Shown here in pieces: positions 48,552 to 61,519 of a stretch of 64,000 nt of DNA. The DNA is from Arbacia lixula. Taxonomy: Eukaryota; Echinodermata; Echinoidea; Arbacioida; Arbaciidae. The notes under the pieces were generated by a model, which worked only from the letters and a program-made list of their open reading frames with translations, was not told the origin of the DNA and did no database searches. The translations under genes were made by a program, and so were the position numbers. Every line of letters begins with the position of its first letter. Position 1 is the first letter of the stretch. The stretch lies in assembly GCA_963669155.1 (NCBI GenBank), contig OZ022588.1, positions 19,570,938-19,634,937 on the forward strand, given 5' to 3'.

Positions 48552-48729
48552 GAGATGGGGCTTGGCTGGGAGCAGGAGGAGGAGAGAAGGAGGAGGAGGA
48601 GGGAGGAAGGGAGAGATGGAGAAAGCAGAGAGGAGGCACTCAGGCAGCCATGTCTGCTGCTCCAATCTGGTCTTTGTTCTAGCACATGGCCAGGCCTTTG
48701 TGCCCTACCATGAGCACACATTATATCCA

Positions 48730-48771
<42 letters not shown>

Positions 48772-48910
48772 CCCCCCCCCCCCTCTTTTCTCCCATGCAT
48801 TTCTTAATATATTGTCATGCGCTAATGGATGTAAGATGTCTTTGTAGGTTGTTCCCAATATGATAGTCCATGCCTCATTTCTGCCCCTGCCCCCTCCCCC
48901 CCCCCCCCTG
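48552..48910. repeat. Purine tract, then (TC)n-(C)n microsatellite and poly-C
   Basis: GGAGGA-rich sequence spans 48568-48635. A (TC)n run at about 48733-48769 continues into about 15 C at 48769-48783, and a further poly-C run lies near 48890-48908. Confidence 0.88.
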
Positions 48911-49497
48911 CCCACCCTCCAACCCCTCTCTCAATTTCTCAGATGTATGCGATATCATATTTATCATATATTGTTTGCATATCAAGGAGTCCTTGTAATC
49001 CACATTAGTCACTCCTATATTGTCTTCCTGCTCATTCTGTTTCCAGCCCCTCCTCTTTCTCTATAACCCACCTTGTGTCTTCCTTCTCTCCCTCCTCTCT
49101 TCCTTCACCCCATCCTAGCTCATCCTCTCTCCTCTCTCCTCTCTTGTTCTATGTCCTGATCCTTGCAGCTTTCCATCCTTCATGCTTAAACTCATTCTGT
49201 CTCTATATGGTATTGTTGTGGATGTAGGCTTTGCAAATATTGAATAAGTAATTTTGCATTGGGTTGAAAAAAAAAGAATTTGGTAAAAAATAACATGATG
49301 TGGTAACCAAATATTTGATTATGTTCCATGGAAAATATCTTATTTAGAGAATGAAACTGAGTGTTTATGTTTTATCATTGAACTGTACAGATGCATAACT
49401 CGTAAGTATGATGCCTTTCCACATCCTTTTAAATCATGTATGATGTTTGATACAAATATCAAACGGATGATGCATCTGCTATGTTAAAAAATGAAAT

Positions 49498-49506
49498 CCC
49501 CCCCCC

Positions 49507-49561
<55 letters not shown>
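49498..49561. repeat. (C)10 followed by (AC)26 microsatellite
   Basis: A poly-C run at 49498-49507 is followed by an uninterrupted AC dinucleotide array at 49509-49561. Such an array can adopt Z-DNA and is probably polymorphic. Confidence 0.95.
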
Positions 49562-49563
<2 letters not shown>

Positions 49564-50157
49564 ACCTCTACCCTCACCCCTTTCCCATGGAAGATGTTCC
49601 TCCCTGATTGATACGGCTCCTGACTGGCCTCATGCAGGTCTGTTTGAGGAGGCAGAGTCAATAGGATAGAGGGAGATAGAGATGGCAAGGCCATCACAAC
49701 CAGCACTCTGCTGCAGGTGAATGCACTGATAGAGCAAGGAGCAGGGTGCACTCAACTCATACCAATACCAATGCCATTACCAAAACTAATACTTCTACCA
49801 CCGATAAATTATTGTAATTGTCACGAAATGGCACCAGAACAAAAATTGTTCAAAGCAAAGTGGACCGTTTTCTTTCATTCTTTCTATGAAATAAAGATTG
49901 GCCATTTCCTAGTGTGTCTCTACTTTAATTATCTCCTGATGTTATTCAGAAATACATTGCTTGTTGTTCTATCTCACAAATATGCCAACAAAGTTTCATA
50001 ATAGAGGCTCATTAATTGAACTGGGTATTGAATGTAAGTGTTATTGCTAATTCTTAATCACTGACCTTGATCTATTAATTTTATCATGTGTAATATTTTA
50101 TGGCCCATTATTTGATGCCTAGTGCAGGTACTATCATTGACTGGGGGTTGTGGGATC

Positions 50158-50229
50158 AGGTCCAGGACAGTGAGATGGTAGATATACATTTAGAAAGAGG
50201 GAGAAAGAGAGAGAGGGGGAGAGAGAAGG

Positions 50230-50267
<38 letters not shown>

Positions 50268-50335
50268 AGATAAAGAGAGGGGAGATAGAGAAGAGGGGAG
50301 GTTGAGGAGGGAGAGCGTTGAGAGTAAGCGAGTGA
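50158..50335. repeat. Purine tract with (AG)n core
   Basis: GAGAGAGGGGGAGAGAG-type sequence contains an (AG)n run at about 50232-50263. The minus-strand Ser/Leu/Pro ORF is its antisense translation. Confidence 0.88.
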
Positions 50336-50540
50336 GTCATCTAGGATGGAATCCTCATCATTAGAAGGAAGGGTGTCAAGCAGAACGTGATGTCATACCC
50401 AGATCCTCCGCCCAGTCCCTGGCAGTCCCTGGCAGCTTGGCAAGGTCTAGTCTTCAGCCACAAACCTCTCAGTGGACTTCTTGCTCCTAGCCTCGCCCAT
50501 GTACATGTAGCTCCTATTGAATAGGTGTTTGTTACTATCA

Positions 50541-50775
50541 TACAATAAGCCATTTGTAATGTATTCACAACTTTTCCCCTAAGTCTATAGTTATGCTGTA
50601 TTATATTCACCTGTATCAAGAGATTTAATTTTAATGGGTAGAGTGCACTCTGGATGACACATATTAGTTGTTGCTAGTCGGACAAACCTCAGACAAGCTC
50701 TGGGGTTAATATTAGCAATACATTGTTTGAAAGATGTTCTTGAAATTTGCATAAATAATGAAAATGGTATATTGA
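50541..50775. mobile_element. Interspersed repeat, uninterrupted copy
   Basis: Same family as the split copy at 8305-8735. It shares TGTATTCACAACT, AATGGGTAGAGTGCACTCT, TAGTCGGACAAACCTCAG and an ATAATGAAAATGGTAT end. It lacks the fold-back insertion and so shows the pre-insertion site. The minus-strand frame has CLRFVRL and LPIKIKSLDTGEYNT, sharing residues with copy 1. Confidence 0.75.
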
Positions 50776-50827
50776 CTTTACCCAGAAGTATGGGAGAATG
50801 CTCAATGTAAGGAGAGCTAATGTTATT

Positions 50828-51180
50828 CATAACACTACAGCTTTATCATCATCATCCCTATCATCATTGTCATAAACATTGTTATCATCATTACTGTTAC
50901 CACCATCAATACATTCATCACCTTCTTCATCTTCTCCTTTATCTCCTCTTCATCATCATCTTCGTCTTCATCTCCATATTCATCTTCACCTTTGTCCCCT
51001 TCATTATGATCATTGTCCCTATCATCACTATTAACACCATCATTAGATCGGAATCATCATCACTATCACTATCACCATCACCATCTTCCCTATCACAGCT
51101 AGTTTCATTCCCATCACCATGGCCATTATCATCATTAGTATCATCAGACCATGATCATGCTGTCCACCACATGGCCTGTA
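50828..51180. repeat. Imperfect (ATC)n-rich region
   Basis: About 350 bp in which TCATCATC, CACCATCA and TTATCATCA units recur with many interruptions. It is a decayed trinucleotide microsatellite, and the plus-strand His/Ser/Ile ORF across it is compositional. Confidence 0.8.
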
Positions 51181-51575
51181 GCCTCCAGCCTCCAGCCCAT
51201 TCATACTATATGTGCTAGCACACCCTCATCAAGGCATCACATCAACATAGCTCCTGCAGTCTTCGCATTCTTTCAATTTCAAGTTTGCTTTGTGTGCTCT
51301 AGGGATGAGAAGGGGGCTCTACCTACTAGCACCTAGCCTCAGTTTAGGGCTAAAGGGTTTTCTTTCTTGTACGGTGCAACCACAACTAAGTCTGGATGCA
51401 TAGACTATGATAGTCTTCCCTCCCCCATTCACCTGTGCCAGAGAAGATGGTGTTTAGTCTATGCCTTCACACTTAGGTGTGCTTGCATGAGGACCAGGGA
51501 GAGAAATAAATTACACCCTGAGTCATAAACCAAGGCTAGCATGAATGTCCCAGGGCTGTGTGATCATTTACTGCA

Positions 51576-51712
51576 TGATGTCAGCCCATTCAGAGACAGG
51601 AGAGATAGGATGAGTAGCTGCTGGAATACTATGAATAGGACAGACTCCATGATGTCAGCCCAGGGAGGCAGGGAGATATGAAGAGTAGCTAGAATACTAT
51701 GAATAGGACATG
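51576..51712. repeat. Diverged tandem duplication, about 70-bp period
   Basis: ATGATGTCAGCCCA, GGAGATA and GTAGCT..(T)GAATACTATGAATAGGACA occur in the same order in two adjacent copies. A (AG)n-(G)n tract follows at 51778-51835. Confidence 0.82.
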
Positions 51713-51779
51713 CCTGGCATGCCATAGATAACTGGGATGGTTCAGGGGAATTAGAGGTGTCCTGTGTACTACTAAGATG

Positions 51780-51814
<35 letters not shown>

Positions 51815-52974
51815 GGGAGAGAGAGACAGAGAGTGGGAGGAGATCCATATAATTATGGAGGGGGGAAGTACAATATTTGATGAAAGGGGAGAAAATGATG
51901 CTGGAATATAGAGAGAGGGGGAGTAAGAGGGTGTCAAAGAAGCCTTTAGAACCTCACGGATCTCTTGATTCATTCCCTCAAGGTGTATGACTGATGAGGA
52001 GTTTTGAGTATGTATTGTTTTGACACGATATTAGTATCATGTGATAGCCAATACATACCAGAAGTGCTCTGTGGTGGTTAGTTAGCTATCGCTTGTTCTG
52101 GGGAACTAGAATTGCTGCAATTCCAGCATCACTCTGGTGATCAGGTACTGGTAAACAGAAAGTAACACATCAGAACATTTAGCTAAATATTGCCCTAGGT
52201 ATTGGGGAACCCAGATGAAATTCATGGAATATAATTCTTAAGATTGTTTGATTTCTATTTTTTCACGCACTTATCAGTGGGTGGTCTCTTATGACAGGTG
52301 ATGCTGGGTTATGGGTTTAGGATATCAAGAAACTGGCATTTTCCCCCGGGTTTATTGTTTCATGTTGACGATAACAACTTCCTGAGAATTGACCAAAGTC
52401 TAAGAGGACCGAGGTTCATTCCTGTGGAGATACCTTACTGATATCAGCTATATTTATCTTGTTTTATCAGGTTATGTAGTCTTTACAGAATGCATAATTC
52501 CATTGTCTAATTTGAATTTAAGATTATGTAGCGATTTTTCTTGGGAGTGGATAATTTAAAGCATTTGTTGATGAATGGACAAAGTGGTGGGTAGCTGGAA
52601 TGTGAAGTAGTGGGATGGTGATTAGATATAAAGGTAGACTGATGATTCATACCTGTAGCTGACAAAGAAAACGACTGACGGAAATAGCATTGCAGAGAAT
52701 TGCCATAGTCCTACTGACTATTAGACTTGGGTTATTTTACTATTTGCACTTCACTGTAAGCAAAGTAATAACCAGAAGCCTCTCTGCCTGTGATGTAATT
52801 CTGTATTTCTGTATTTGCACAGTTCTATTCCTAGCAGCCCACAGTACCAGAGTATTTCTGGACTTGGTACACCTCCTGAGTCTGACTGCTATCATTGGAT
52901 CTTCCTAGTTATCTTGTCACCTGATCATGAGTCTATGTTGCACTTCTGTTAGTTTGGAGAGCGAGAGAGGGAGG

Positions 52975-52977
<3 letters not shown>

Positions 52978-53039
<62 letters not shown>
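52978..53039. repeat. (AG)31 microsatellite
   Basis: A pure AG dinucleotide run of about 62 bp is flanked by GAGAGGGAGGGAGG and GATGGTGAGAGA. It is the longest pure dinucleotide array in the window. Confidence 0.95.
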
Positions 53040-53042
<3 letters not shown>

Positions 53043-53160
53043 TGAGAGATACATAGAGAGAGAAAGAGTAATGACACAAGTATGTGTTTTGAGTCATAAC
53101 TGAAACTGGATACCAACCCAGTCACAGGAGGTTATATTACCTGTGCCTCATCTCAGTCAT

Positions 53161-53399
53161 TACCCCCCCCCCCTTTCCCCTCCCCCTCTTTCCCCTCCCC
53201 CCTCTTTTCCCTCTCCCTCACCCACAATTATTTTGATCTGAAAGTGTCGGAATTTAATACCATGAATACCCTTTGAGGAACCATTGTACTCATTACCCTT
53301 CACCTCTTATTTTACCTTGTCTCCCCCTTCAGGACTTGGTACAAACACCACTCCCACCACTCCCACCACCACCACCACCACCACCACCACCACCACCAT
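53161..53399. repeat. C/T-rich tract and (CCA)n array
   Basis: CCCCTTTCCCCTCC-type sequence at 53163-53218 and an (ACC)n run of about 12 units at 53363-53399 are separated by unique sequence. The Thr/Pro ORFs here are translations of the array. Confidence 0.9.
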
Positions 53400-56300
53400 A
53401 TCTTTCCCTGTATTCATCCCCCTCCCCCTTCAGGTTAAGGCAGAGAGAGATCATTATATCCTACATAATGATTCATGTTTGGAAACTGGATATTTTATGA
53501 GTCACTGGAGCCTACCAACCCCCCTCCCCCCTCTCTCCTCTCTCCTTAACCCCTCACCTGACCACCACCATTGATGAGTCAGCCCTGCACCCCTTGATTG
53601 CACTGTGAGTCACCCCTCGCTCCCCAAACATGGGTCAGCTGATGGACTCACTGGTAGTAGTTAGCCCCTGAGGAGCTTTGGGTCAGAAACAGGAGAATTA
53701 TGGAAATAATCTTCTCCGATGAGTGATGTTCAGTCACTCCTAGGCATTCCCTACCTGGTTGACAGGAGTGCCCATTGTGTGCCAGCAGTTCACCCTCATG
53801 TGCATTACATATCTGATAATTGGTTTGTGTTTCTGTGCTTTAATGTGATTTAACCCCTTGTGTTCCGGACAGCCTTCTACTCTTAGATATTTGTGTGTGC
53901 ACTCTGCCAGTATGCATCATTATCACTTGATATAGAGAATTTCTCTGTATTGTCACCTCATGTAGAGAATCTCTCTGTAGTTCTTTTTATCTTACCATGC
54001 CATAGCAAAGCAGCATGGCTATAAGTCTGCTCCATCAGTTAGAGGGAAGACACCTCACACTAGTACTTAACCCCATGTGTACTAGATGAGCTGATGCCCT
54101 ATGGGTATGTGTGTGTTACTTGTAAAACAGGCCTCAATGGCATTTAAAGAGTTAAGGGGTATGCAGCTTCCTCATGTGCGTGTACCTTGTATGCTTCATG
54201 GTTTGTGGGGGATTTTGAGAGACCTTGTAATTACCACCAGTACTAATTATCGATAGTATATATATATATTTATGCAAAATTAGATTGAACTTAGTTGAAT
54301 AATATATGACATAGGGCTGACCTGAATGATCTCATGTGGTGCATTGCTATTTCATCTACTAGCACAAGTAAATAATTAGGGTTTAGGGTTAGGGTATCAT
54401 TTATGATTAGTGTGAAATTTTTGGGCAAAATTGGAGCATAGCCAATAGACCAAATGGTAATGATCAAAGCATGCAAATGAGATTGATCCCTCTTATGATC
54501 ATTTATACAAGAATCATTATCATTATAAAAGGTTCCATGAAATGAAATTCAAATAAAGCGTGCTGTGGCATGTGTGGCGTGAGGACCTTTGACACTTAAG
54601 GGCTGTTATGTACATAATAGTGTGTAAGGATTATTTAAGCGGGCTTGTCTTTATTCAAGCATGCGGCAACAAAGTCCATATTTGTGATTATGATAAAAGC
54701 TTTGGGAATTTAGCTGAAATTGAGTTTAGCTGACTCAACCAGGAATGGAATTTCACCATGAGGTGTAAGCTATTTGTGTGGCTCAGGGACTGCCCACAGG
54801 AATGTACCTCATTCCATTTGAATGATTTCAGTCTGTTTGTATGATCGTTGGCAGTCAATTTCCCCATTGTCACTTCAATATAACGGTTATGATTATGTTG
54901 AAATATTGACAATACATCAGATATGAGGATACGTCACGGAGGGGAGGAAGGGATCCTTTTTCTGGGAAGTTGTGTCTATTTCACTCAATTCTAGAAATTA
55001 TGTGTGTAAGTGATCACTATTCCTCATCATTTGTCAAATTTCATATTGTTTACCAAAATCAAACTTCCTGAGAAATGTTCACATTTCAAGAGAGCTAGCT
55101 GGAGAGAGATTATTAACTGGAAAATATACACAGAATATTTATTATAATCAGCCGATGTGAAAATGTCATTTTAGATGAGTGAAATGTGTACATATTTTCC
55201 TTTCTTCTCGTCAATTCAGTCCTAAAACCATGTTTGGATTACCATATTGTTTTTTCAAGGAGACAGAAGAAATATGCTGAGTAGCCTCTGCAGATAACTT
55301 CCCCACAATAAAACATTTGCTTTTTTTCACAATGTAACTTGTTTCATTATCCATTATGAAAGACATTCACTTGAGTTTGATGAGTTGTAAAGGAGATTCA
55401 GAGAAGCAGCTCTCATGATGCAAAGACACATTGTGTTGGGGATTGCCACAAGAAACAGCTCAAGTGCCTATTGTATACTGGCCAGGGATCTAGGCATGAC
55501 ATTTCTCACAAGGACTTTCAACAGGTCTTTCCAGAGAAAAACAATATCTTAAAGACTCTTCTCTGTGAAATTTCCCAAGTAGATATGCATGGGCATTCTC
55601 AAGTTGATATGTCCATTGTTTATTACCCTTTCTCTTGCTGATCACTTAACATGGATATTTCTTCAGAGGATAAGAAGTATAATAAAAAACATAAATTTTC
55701 ACTCTTTTTTCAAAGTCCAAGTGCAGCTATGAGCAATCATGAGGCAGTCAGTCAGCCAGTCTGAATCATTGGGTGTAGAATGGCTGAGACTAGCAATCAC
55801 ATGTTTGTACATGCCTCTTGTAGTCTTCACATACACGTGACAATAGACTCCTCTTACAAACACATGCCTTCAGAATGTCTCACAGTTGAGTCTGCACCAC
55901 AGACTAGACTTGTAACATATATATTCCACCTGCTTTTTCTCAAGATGTTGAATTGTATACTTGTCTCACTATTCTCTGTCTGTAGTCCTGTAATTTCTTC
56001 TGAAGCTTTGTCCTGTGAGGGGGTATACTGAACAGCCCCTGTGGGCATTGGGGAGTAGAAACCACAGTCAGAAATGATGCTGACATGTTGGACAATAAGA
56101 AGGAATGTAGTGGCTTTTTATATCAAGTTATTCAAAAGGGTTGTAGCCATTTGACCGATTTCTGACCTCCTTTGGGTTCAGACTAGCTCCTTTGTATGTT
56201 TCTGCAAGCAATGGCTCCACAATGTAAGATGCATGGTTGATGGTTTAGTTTACTCATACAGAGCTGCACAAAGAAAAGATTATAAGCACAGAGAGGTGGC

Positions 56301-57877
56301 ATGCTAGTCTGGATTTCAGACTGTGAAGTATGTTTCTTTCTGATGCATTGCTACAACCACAACGAAGTCTGGGTATGAAGACTGTTTCTTCCTCCCTCTC
56401 ATGAAGGAAGCCAGGGATAGAATATTAGTCTGAGCTGTTTCAGACCCATCCATCCAGACTGGTTGCCTGACAATGGGTTGTGCATGCAAACTAAAACCAT
56501 TTCAGGTTGCATGTATCAGATAGGTAGGAGTCAATGCCCTATTGTGTTTGTATCAGTGCAGCAGATAGAAACAAACCCCTCAGCCTCTGAGTGAGGCTAG
56601 TTTCATGATTTAGGTGTATTAGATTCCTAGTGGGGGTGTGTACAAACAGGTCTTTCCTTTAAAGGGCCCCTGTCAACCAAATATTTCTGGTTTTTAAATT
56701 GCTTAGACATATCACATTAACAGCTTTTCATATGTATTTTCACTTGAATATATCGTTAAATGACAAAAAAAAGTTAAGCCGTTAAGTCTTGTTCATTCAC
56801 GGATGCACAAAGTAAATCCATGAAATCTTGCTTAGTTGATTTCTTTCTCTGGTTGAAACTATTCACACCTCCTTTTATTTTCAAAATATTTCACTAGCAA
56901 TGTGCATGAAAATCCAATGTATGTTAGTGTCAGATTTATTTTTGAGACTGTTAAATAGCATTGGAAGTGTTGTTGGAGGAGGAAAAGAATGTTCAAGTAT
57001 TAAGTTAACAGTCAGGTTTGAAGGGCTACTCCGGTCCAACAAAAGTTGTTATCAAAAGCCAGAGTGCTATTGCATGTACACACCCTCAGAGAGTAAGTAG
57101 ATTTTTCTATGAACATAAAAATAATATTTGATTTTTTTAATGAATGTTGACTCTGTATACACCCAAAGCCTGAATGATGCATAGAGAGTTAAATGGAACT
57201 GATATAGTTCATTGACTTGTTGTTCTGTGCCCATACCACCATCTGCTGTTGTAAGTGGAAGTGTTGAATGTATAAATAGAAGAATACAAGACACATGACC
57301 ATCATATATTGCTTTGCCTGCATTTGCTGAGTCTGTTGCTGAATCTGAATACACACAGCTGGCTTTGAAAGAACACAACCAGAGCGTATTACCAAAAGTT
57401 GAACTATTAGTATATTTCACTATGGAAACACATTTAGGACAGCTGAACCTGACTGTGTGCTGGTTGAACTTTTTGTTAAAACCTGGTCATGAACTGAGCT
57501 GGAAACAGTTCTTGCCCTCCATCTTTTCAGGCTACATTTCCTCTACCTCAAAAGTTTGTCTGGTTAAATGAAGTATTACCTTTGGAATGAACGAAGAGTT
57601 CTTGGCTAATGTTCCATTAATCAGGCCATTGTTGAACTCTGTTTCCAGAAGGAAGTCACACTAAATTGAGGAAGAGTATGAAGCTTGAATTATTGGATCA
57701 TTATTCAATTGGACTGTTTTACCTGGCATATGATTTGCAGTTTGATTTGCGTCGGTACAGCTATTGAGGTGGTGATGCAAAACACTAAATGTGCTACATG
57801 AATTATTGCTATATGACAAGTCAACAAGAGAACAGGATGAACTGGATGAACAATCTGTTCAAGACTGTCTGCCCATT
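53400..57877. other. Non-coding stretch
   Basis: No gene is recognised. TAGGGTTTAGGGTTAGGG, a short telomere-like patch, lies at about 54379-54396. TTAA-bounded CCCC(T/A)TG motifs at 53850 and 54067 and AAAGAGTTAA at 54152 might be decayed piggyBac-type ends. Confidence 0.4.
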
Positions 57878-58547
57878 TTAACTCTTTGCCCGCTTCGTTC
57901 GACTCGCGGCACATACAGCGGGCTGCCAAGTTCGACTCAAGTCACATTTCGTGCACAATGCATACGGAACGCATTTAATTGTATTGTGCGCACACAATAG
58001 CGACGCATGTATTGCATAAGGGGATCAAAGTATCAATAGGCATGAAGTCTTTCAGGACAGGAAGTCTATTGAGAAGTACCCAGGGTCAATTTCAATAGAG
58101 GAGTTTAGTTCATTGTTAGCTTACTCTTTTGGAATGCCCCATTTACATCCTAAATTGCTTGGCTCATTATTCCCATAAAGACATGGGTTTGGTATGTAAT
58201 GAGAGCTAAAGAACACATTCTTTTTTATAAACTAACTTAGAGAATGACTTTCATTAGAACATATTAAATATAAGAGGTATAAAATAGCCTTCAAAGCGAT
58301 AATTTGGAGACAGAATGTAAAGTTATAATTCTCAGAATATATCATATTATACATGACAAAAATGATACCATTGGCAAGAGTATTAATTTCTTTTAGACTT
58401 TGCTACACATTTTTTTTTCATCACTACAAACCAATAAAAAGTTATTGCAAGATGAACAAGACAGTGCATGCAAAACCCCTCTGAATGTGGCACCCTGAAA
58501 TTAATGTGGTGCAGGGGAGATAGTGTGCATGGCGGGCAAAGAGTTAA
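57878..58547. mobile_element. piggyBac-like non-autonomous transposon
   Basis: The element is flanked by TTAA at 57878-57881 and 58544-58547. Perfect 12-bp inverted ends CTCTTTGCCCGC / GCGGGCAAAGAG lie immediately inside. TTAA target duplication together with a C(C/T)CTTTG-type terminus is characteristic of the piggyBac superfamily. The interior is about 660 bp, CpG-rich at the left end and AT-rich to the right, with no transposase ORF. Confidence 0.85.
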
Positions 58548-61070
58548 TAGTCCCCAGCAATCACTGATGTCATAATAGCATTGTGTAAGGAACATGTGTC
58601 CTAGAAACTGCAAAAGAGAAGTGGTTATCCATCTAATTAGCTCTCAGCCATTCCTCCTGAGGATTATTACCTAGCTCTGCTGCGAACTGAAAAAAAAAGT
58701 AGAAAAACAAGATAATTGCTTTTCTTCATGCTCGCAGTCGCATGTCAAAACCATGTGTATTTAAGCATGCAACGTGATATTTCTGGTTATGCAAAAGAAA
58801 CAGGTTTGTACCATGAATGTTTTTAAGTGAAAAACAATTTTGTCATCACAAATCATTGCCTCAATGAATGGTTGTGTGAGGATTGATGATCAGGTGCTAA
58901 TGCTACTGTAATCGTGCATTATGTGTGTATTTGTTTTTGCATTTTTTTATTAATTTGCAAAGGTGCATGCGATTTACACATTACTCTTCTCTGGTTGCTG
59001 AGAACTATCTGAATAGATTTGAAATCCATTTCATCAGTTTAATTTTGGTTGGCTCATAGTATAGCAAGAAGAAAAGAAGAGTGAGAAGAAGAGAATGAGA
59101 GTGGGAGACATCTGAGGCTGAGAGACTAAAGGAATAGGGAGATACAGCGAGAAGGGGAAAATGGGAGAGAAAGAAAGAGAAGGATAAAAGATGGAGAGGA
59201 ATGAAAGGGGAAATTGGAAGGCAGAGAGAGGAAGGCAGAGAGGGTTTGGGTAAGATACCTTTGACCCATCTTCAGGAGCAGCATTCCTGGTGTCTGGTTT
59301 TGTTGGCCCCTAGGGTCATACTGGGGGCAGAGTATGACCTCAGCTGACCTCATTAGCATATTGACTGACAGTCTCAGAGTACCCCTAATGCTAGTCTCAT
59401 CATTCATACCTTGGTACAGTACAGATAGAGATAGAAACTCAGGAAGTTTCTTTACTGTGAATCAGTGCTTGCCTTGGATGGTAGTACCGTATTCTTATTT
59501 AAATAAAACGATAAACACAACATTGACATAGGCACGGCTCTTATAAGATGAACAAGTATATGTCTCGTGTTCTTTGGTCTTTTATTCTTGCATATAATTT
59601 GTCCTGCTAGTTTGAGGGACACAGATATTGAGCTATTTTCACTCTTTGACCCAAGTTTGACAATGTAATTCTGTCCATTGATACACTATAGAGCAAAATA
59701 TACCCTCAATTTTAGCATTTACTAGGTCCAGGGTTTAATGCTGCTGCATGGAACACCCCACTTTGCCTATTACTGAATGTGGTATATCTGAAAATGTGAT
59801 TAAATGCCCCAAGTACCACCAAAAGAGATGGTTATCACTGCTTAATTTTCAATGGATACATTCTTCCACTTAACCCCTTTATAGATTGTCCAGTCCTTAG
59901 TGATCTTTAAAATTTTAACATTCAACAGAGAGAGGAAAGAGAGAGAGAATGGGAGGGGTGCAGATAAAGAAAGAGTGAGATGGGTGGGGGAGGAAAATGG
60001 TTAAAAAAGAGAGAGAGGGGTGGGGGTAGGGGAGAAAGACGGTCGGCAAGAAAGAGAGAGGGAGGGAGGGAGGGAGAGGGCAGATAGAGGAAGAGTGGGT
60101 CAGACCTGCTCACATCCCTGGTCAGACCTAAGAGATAATAGAAACATTTAAAGAGGGATGGGGAGTAGAGAGAGAGAGAGAGAGAGAGAAAGGGGGGGGG
60201 GGAGATACGAGAAATTAAGTATGGGAGGGAAAAGTAGCAAAATGTAGATAGAGTGAGCATGTACCTATGATGGAGTGAGAGAGCAAGAGGGAGAGAAAAG
60301 ACTTGCCTCTGCATACTTCCCATCCCCATTCACCTACTGACCTCACACACTCCTCCATTCATACCCCATGTTCCTGCAGCTCCTTGGGGAGGAAAAAAAC
60401 CCTGTGTTGTCCTTAAATAAAGTTCGCTGTGAGGTCAGACTGTGACCCTAGGTGACCTCATTAGCATATTGAGGCAAGGAGGAATGCCAACAATGCAAGG
60501 TCTGTCACCCCAGGCCTGTGCCTAGCCTAGACGTTCAGACCCTAGTGACGGCTGAAGATTCTTACTGTAGCATTCACTGGGAGCACTCACTTCACCTCTA
60601 CAACTTACATTCATTTTGGGCTTTCATTGATGCAGGGCCATGGAGTATTGTCTTGGTGGTATAGATATAAGGAGGGACCATCAATCTGAATGTGGGAACA
60701 GATCCTTTCTGACTTTGACCAGGGCTCCAAGGTACCGGGTGTCCAGTACACACAGGCACCCAAATAAGATATCCAGACACCAATTGGGGTCTTATGGAAA
60801 GGGATGTTCTCACCTCTTGTAACAAAGAAATTGTTGAGCCTTACAGGAACGATGCATACTCTTTATCCATGTCTCTGATGGGTATTTGTATCAAACCAGG
60901 GATAAAGTCTGCAGTCAGAAATCTTAGACTAGTGGAGGCTGGAGGGGAGAGTCAAGGCCAGGGCTAGGAGTCTGAGGCTGGTCAGCTTGGTGAATGGCTT
61001 GACCATCTGGCACTCAGCCCAGTACCAGCCCCAGGGGAGGGTGAGGCTAGTCTGGGTCTCAGACACATTA
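58548..61070. other. Non-coding stretch with purine tracts
   Basis: Purine-rich tracts lie at 59080-59250 and 59930-60300 (GAGAGAGGGAGGG, with poly-G near 60190). The 21-bp block GTGACCTCATTAGCATATTG plus A at 60448 recurs near 59344 as CTGACCTCATTAGCATATTG. No exon is recognised. Confidence 0.5.
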
Positions 61071-61519
61071 GCCCCGTTCATATACCATATACCGATGCAC
61101 GTCAGTAAGCAAGTTTCCAGCGAGCCGCAAAAGCACCGTTCATATACATTCCCAAAAGCCGTAATGTTGCGGTGTTTCGGACAGCTGGACTCTTTCCCAA
61201 CCGATGGTGACATGTTTCGCTTAGCCATCCATACGAGCGGTGGGATTAGCGACCCACATGCCAGAGTGCGATGCACGAGGCGTAACATTTGCGCCTATTT
61301 TGCGGATGCAGGTTATAAGATTTACTTACCACAATATTGTGGTATTATTACTAGGTCTCGATCCGTGAAAAAGTCGCAAAATAAGCGCAAGAAAGGAGGA
61401 AGCAAATACCGCATTATCTGAGCAATTCCCGTTCATATATGCAGCTATCGGTAATGCATCAGCAAAATTGCCGCAAATGTTGCGCCTTTTTCGCGGATAG
61501 GCAGTGTATATGAACGGGG
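61071..61519 (-). mobile_element. Harbinger-like MITE, intact copy with TTA target duplication
   Basis: A 449-bp element bounded by GCCCCGTTCATATAC and TATATGAACGGGG, with TTA at 61068-61070 and 61520-61522. A 3-bp TTA/TWA duplication and CCCGTTC-type ends are typical of PIF/Harbinger. It is collinear, in reverse orientation, with the 26.3 kb copy. The end motif CCGTTCATATA also occurs internally near 61136 and 61429. It has no transposase. Confidence 0.88.

Noticed and set aside
50820..51218. 132-codon ORF rich in His and Ile
   Set aside because: It is a translation of an imperfect (ATC)n region.
53850..54155. Second piggyBac-like element bounded by TTAACCCC and AAAGAGTTAA
   Set aside because: The putative ends do not form a convincing inverted repeat beyond a few bases, and TTAA is common in AT-rich DNA.
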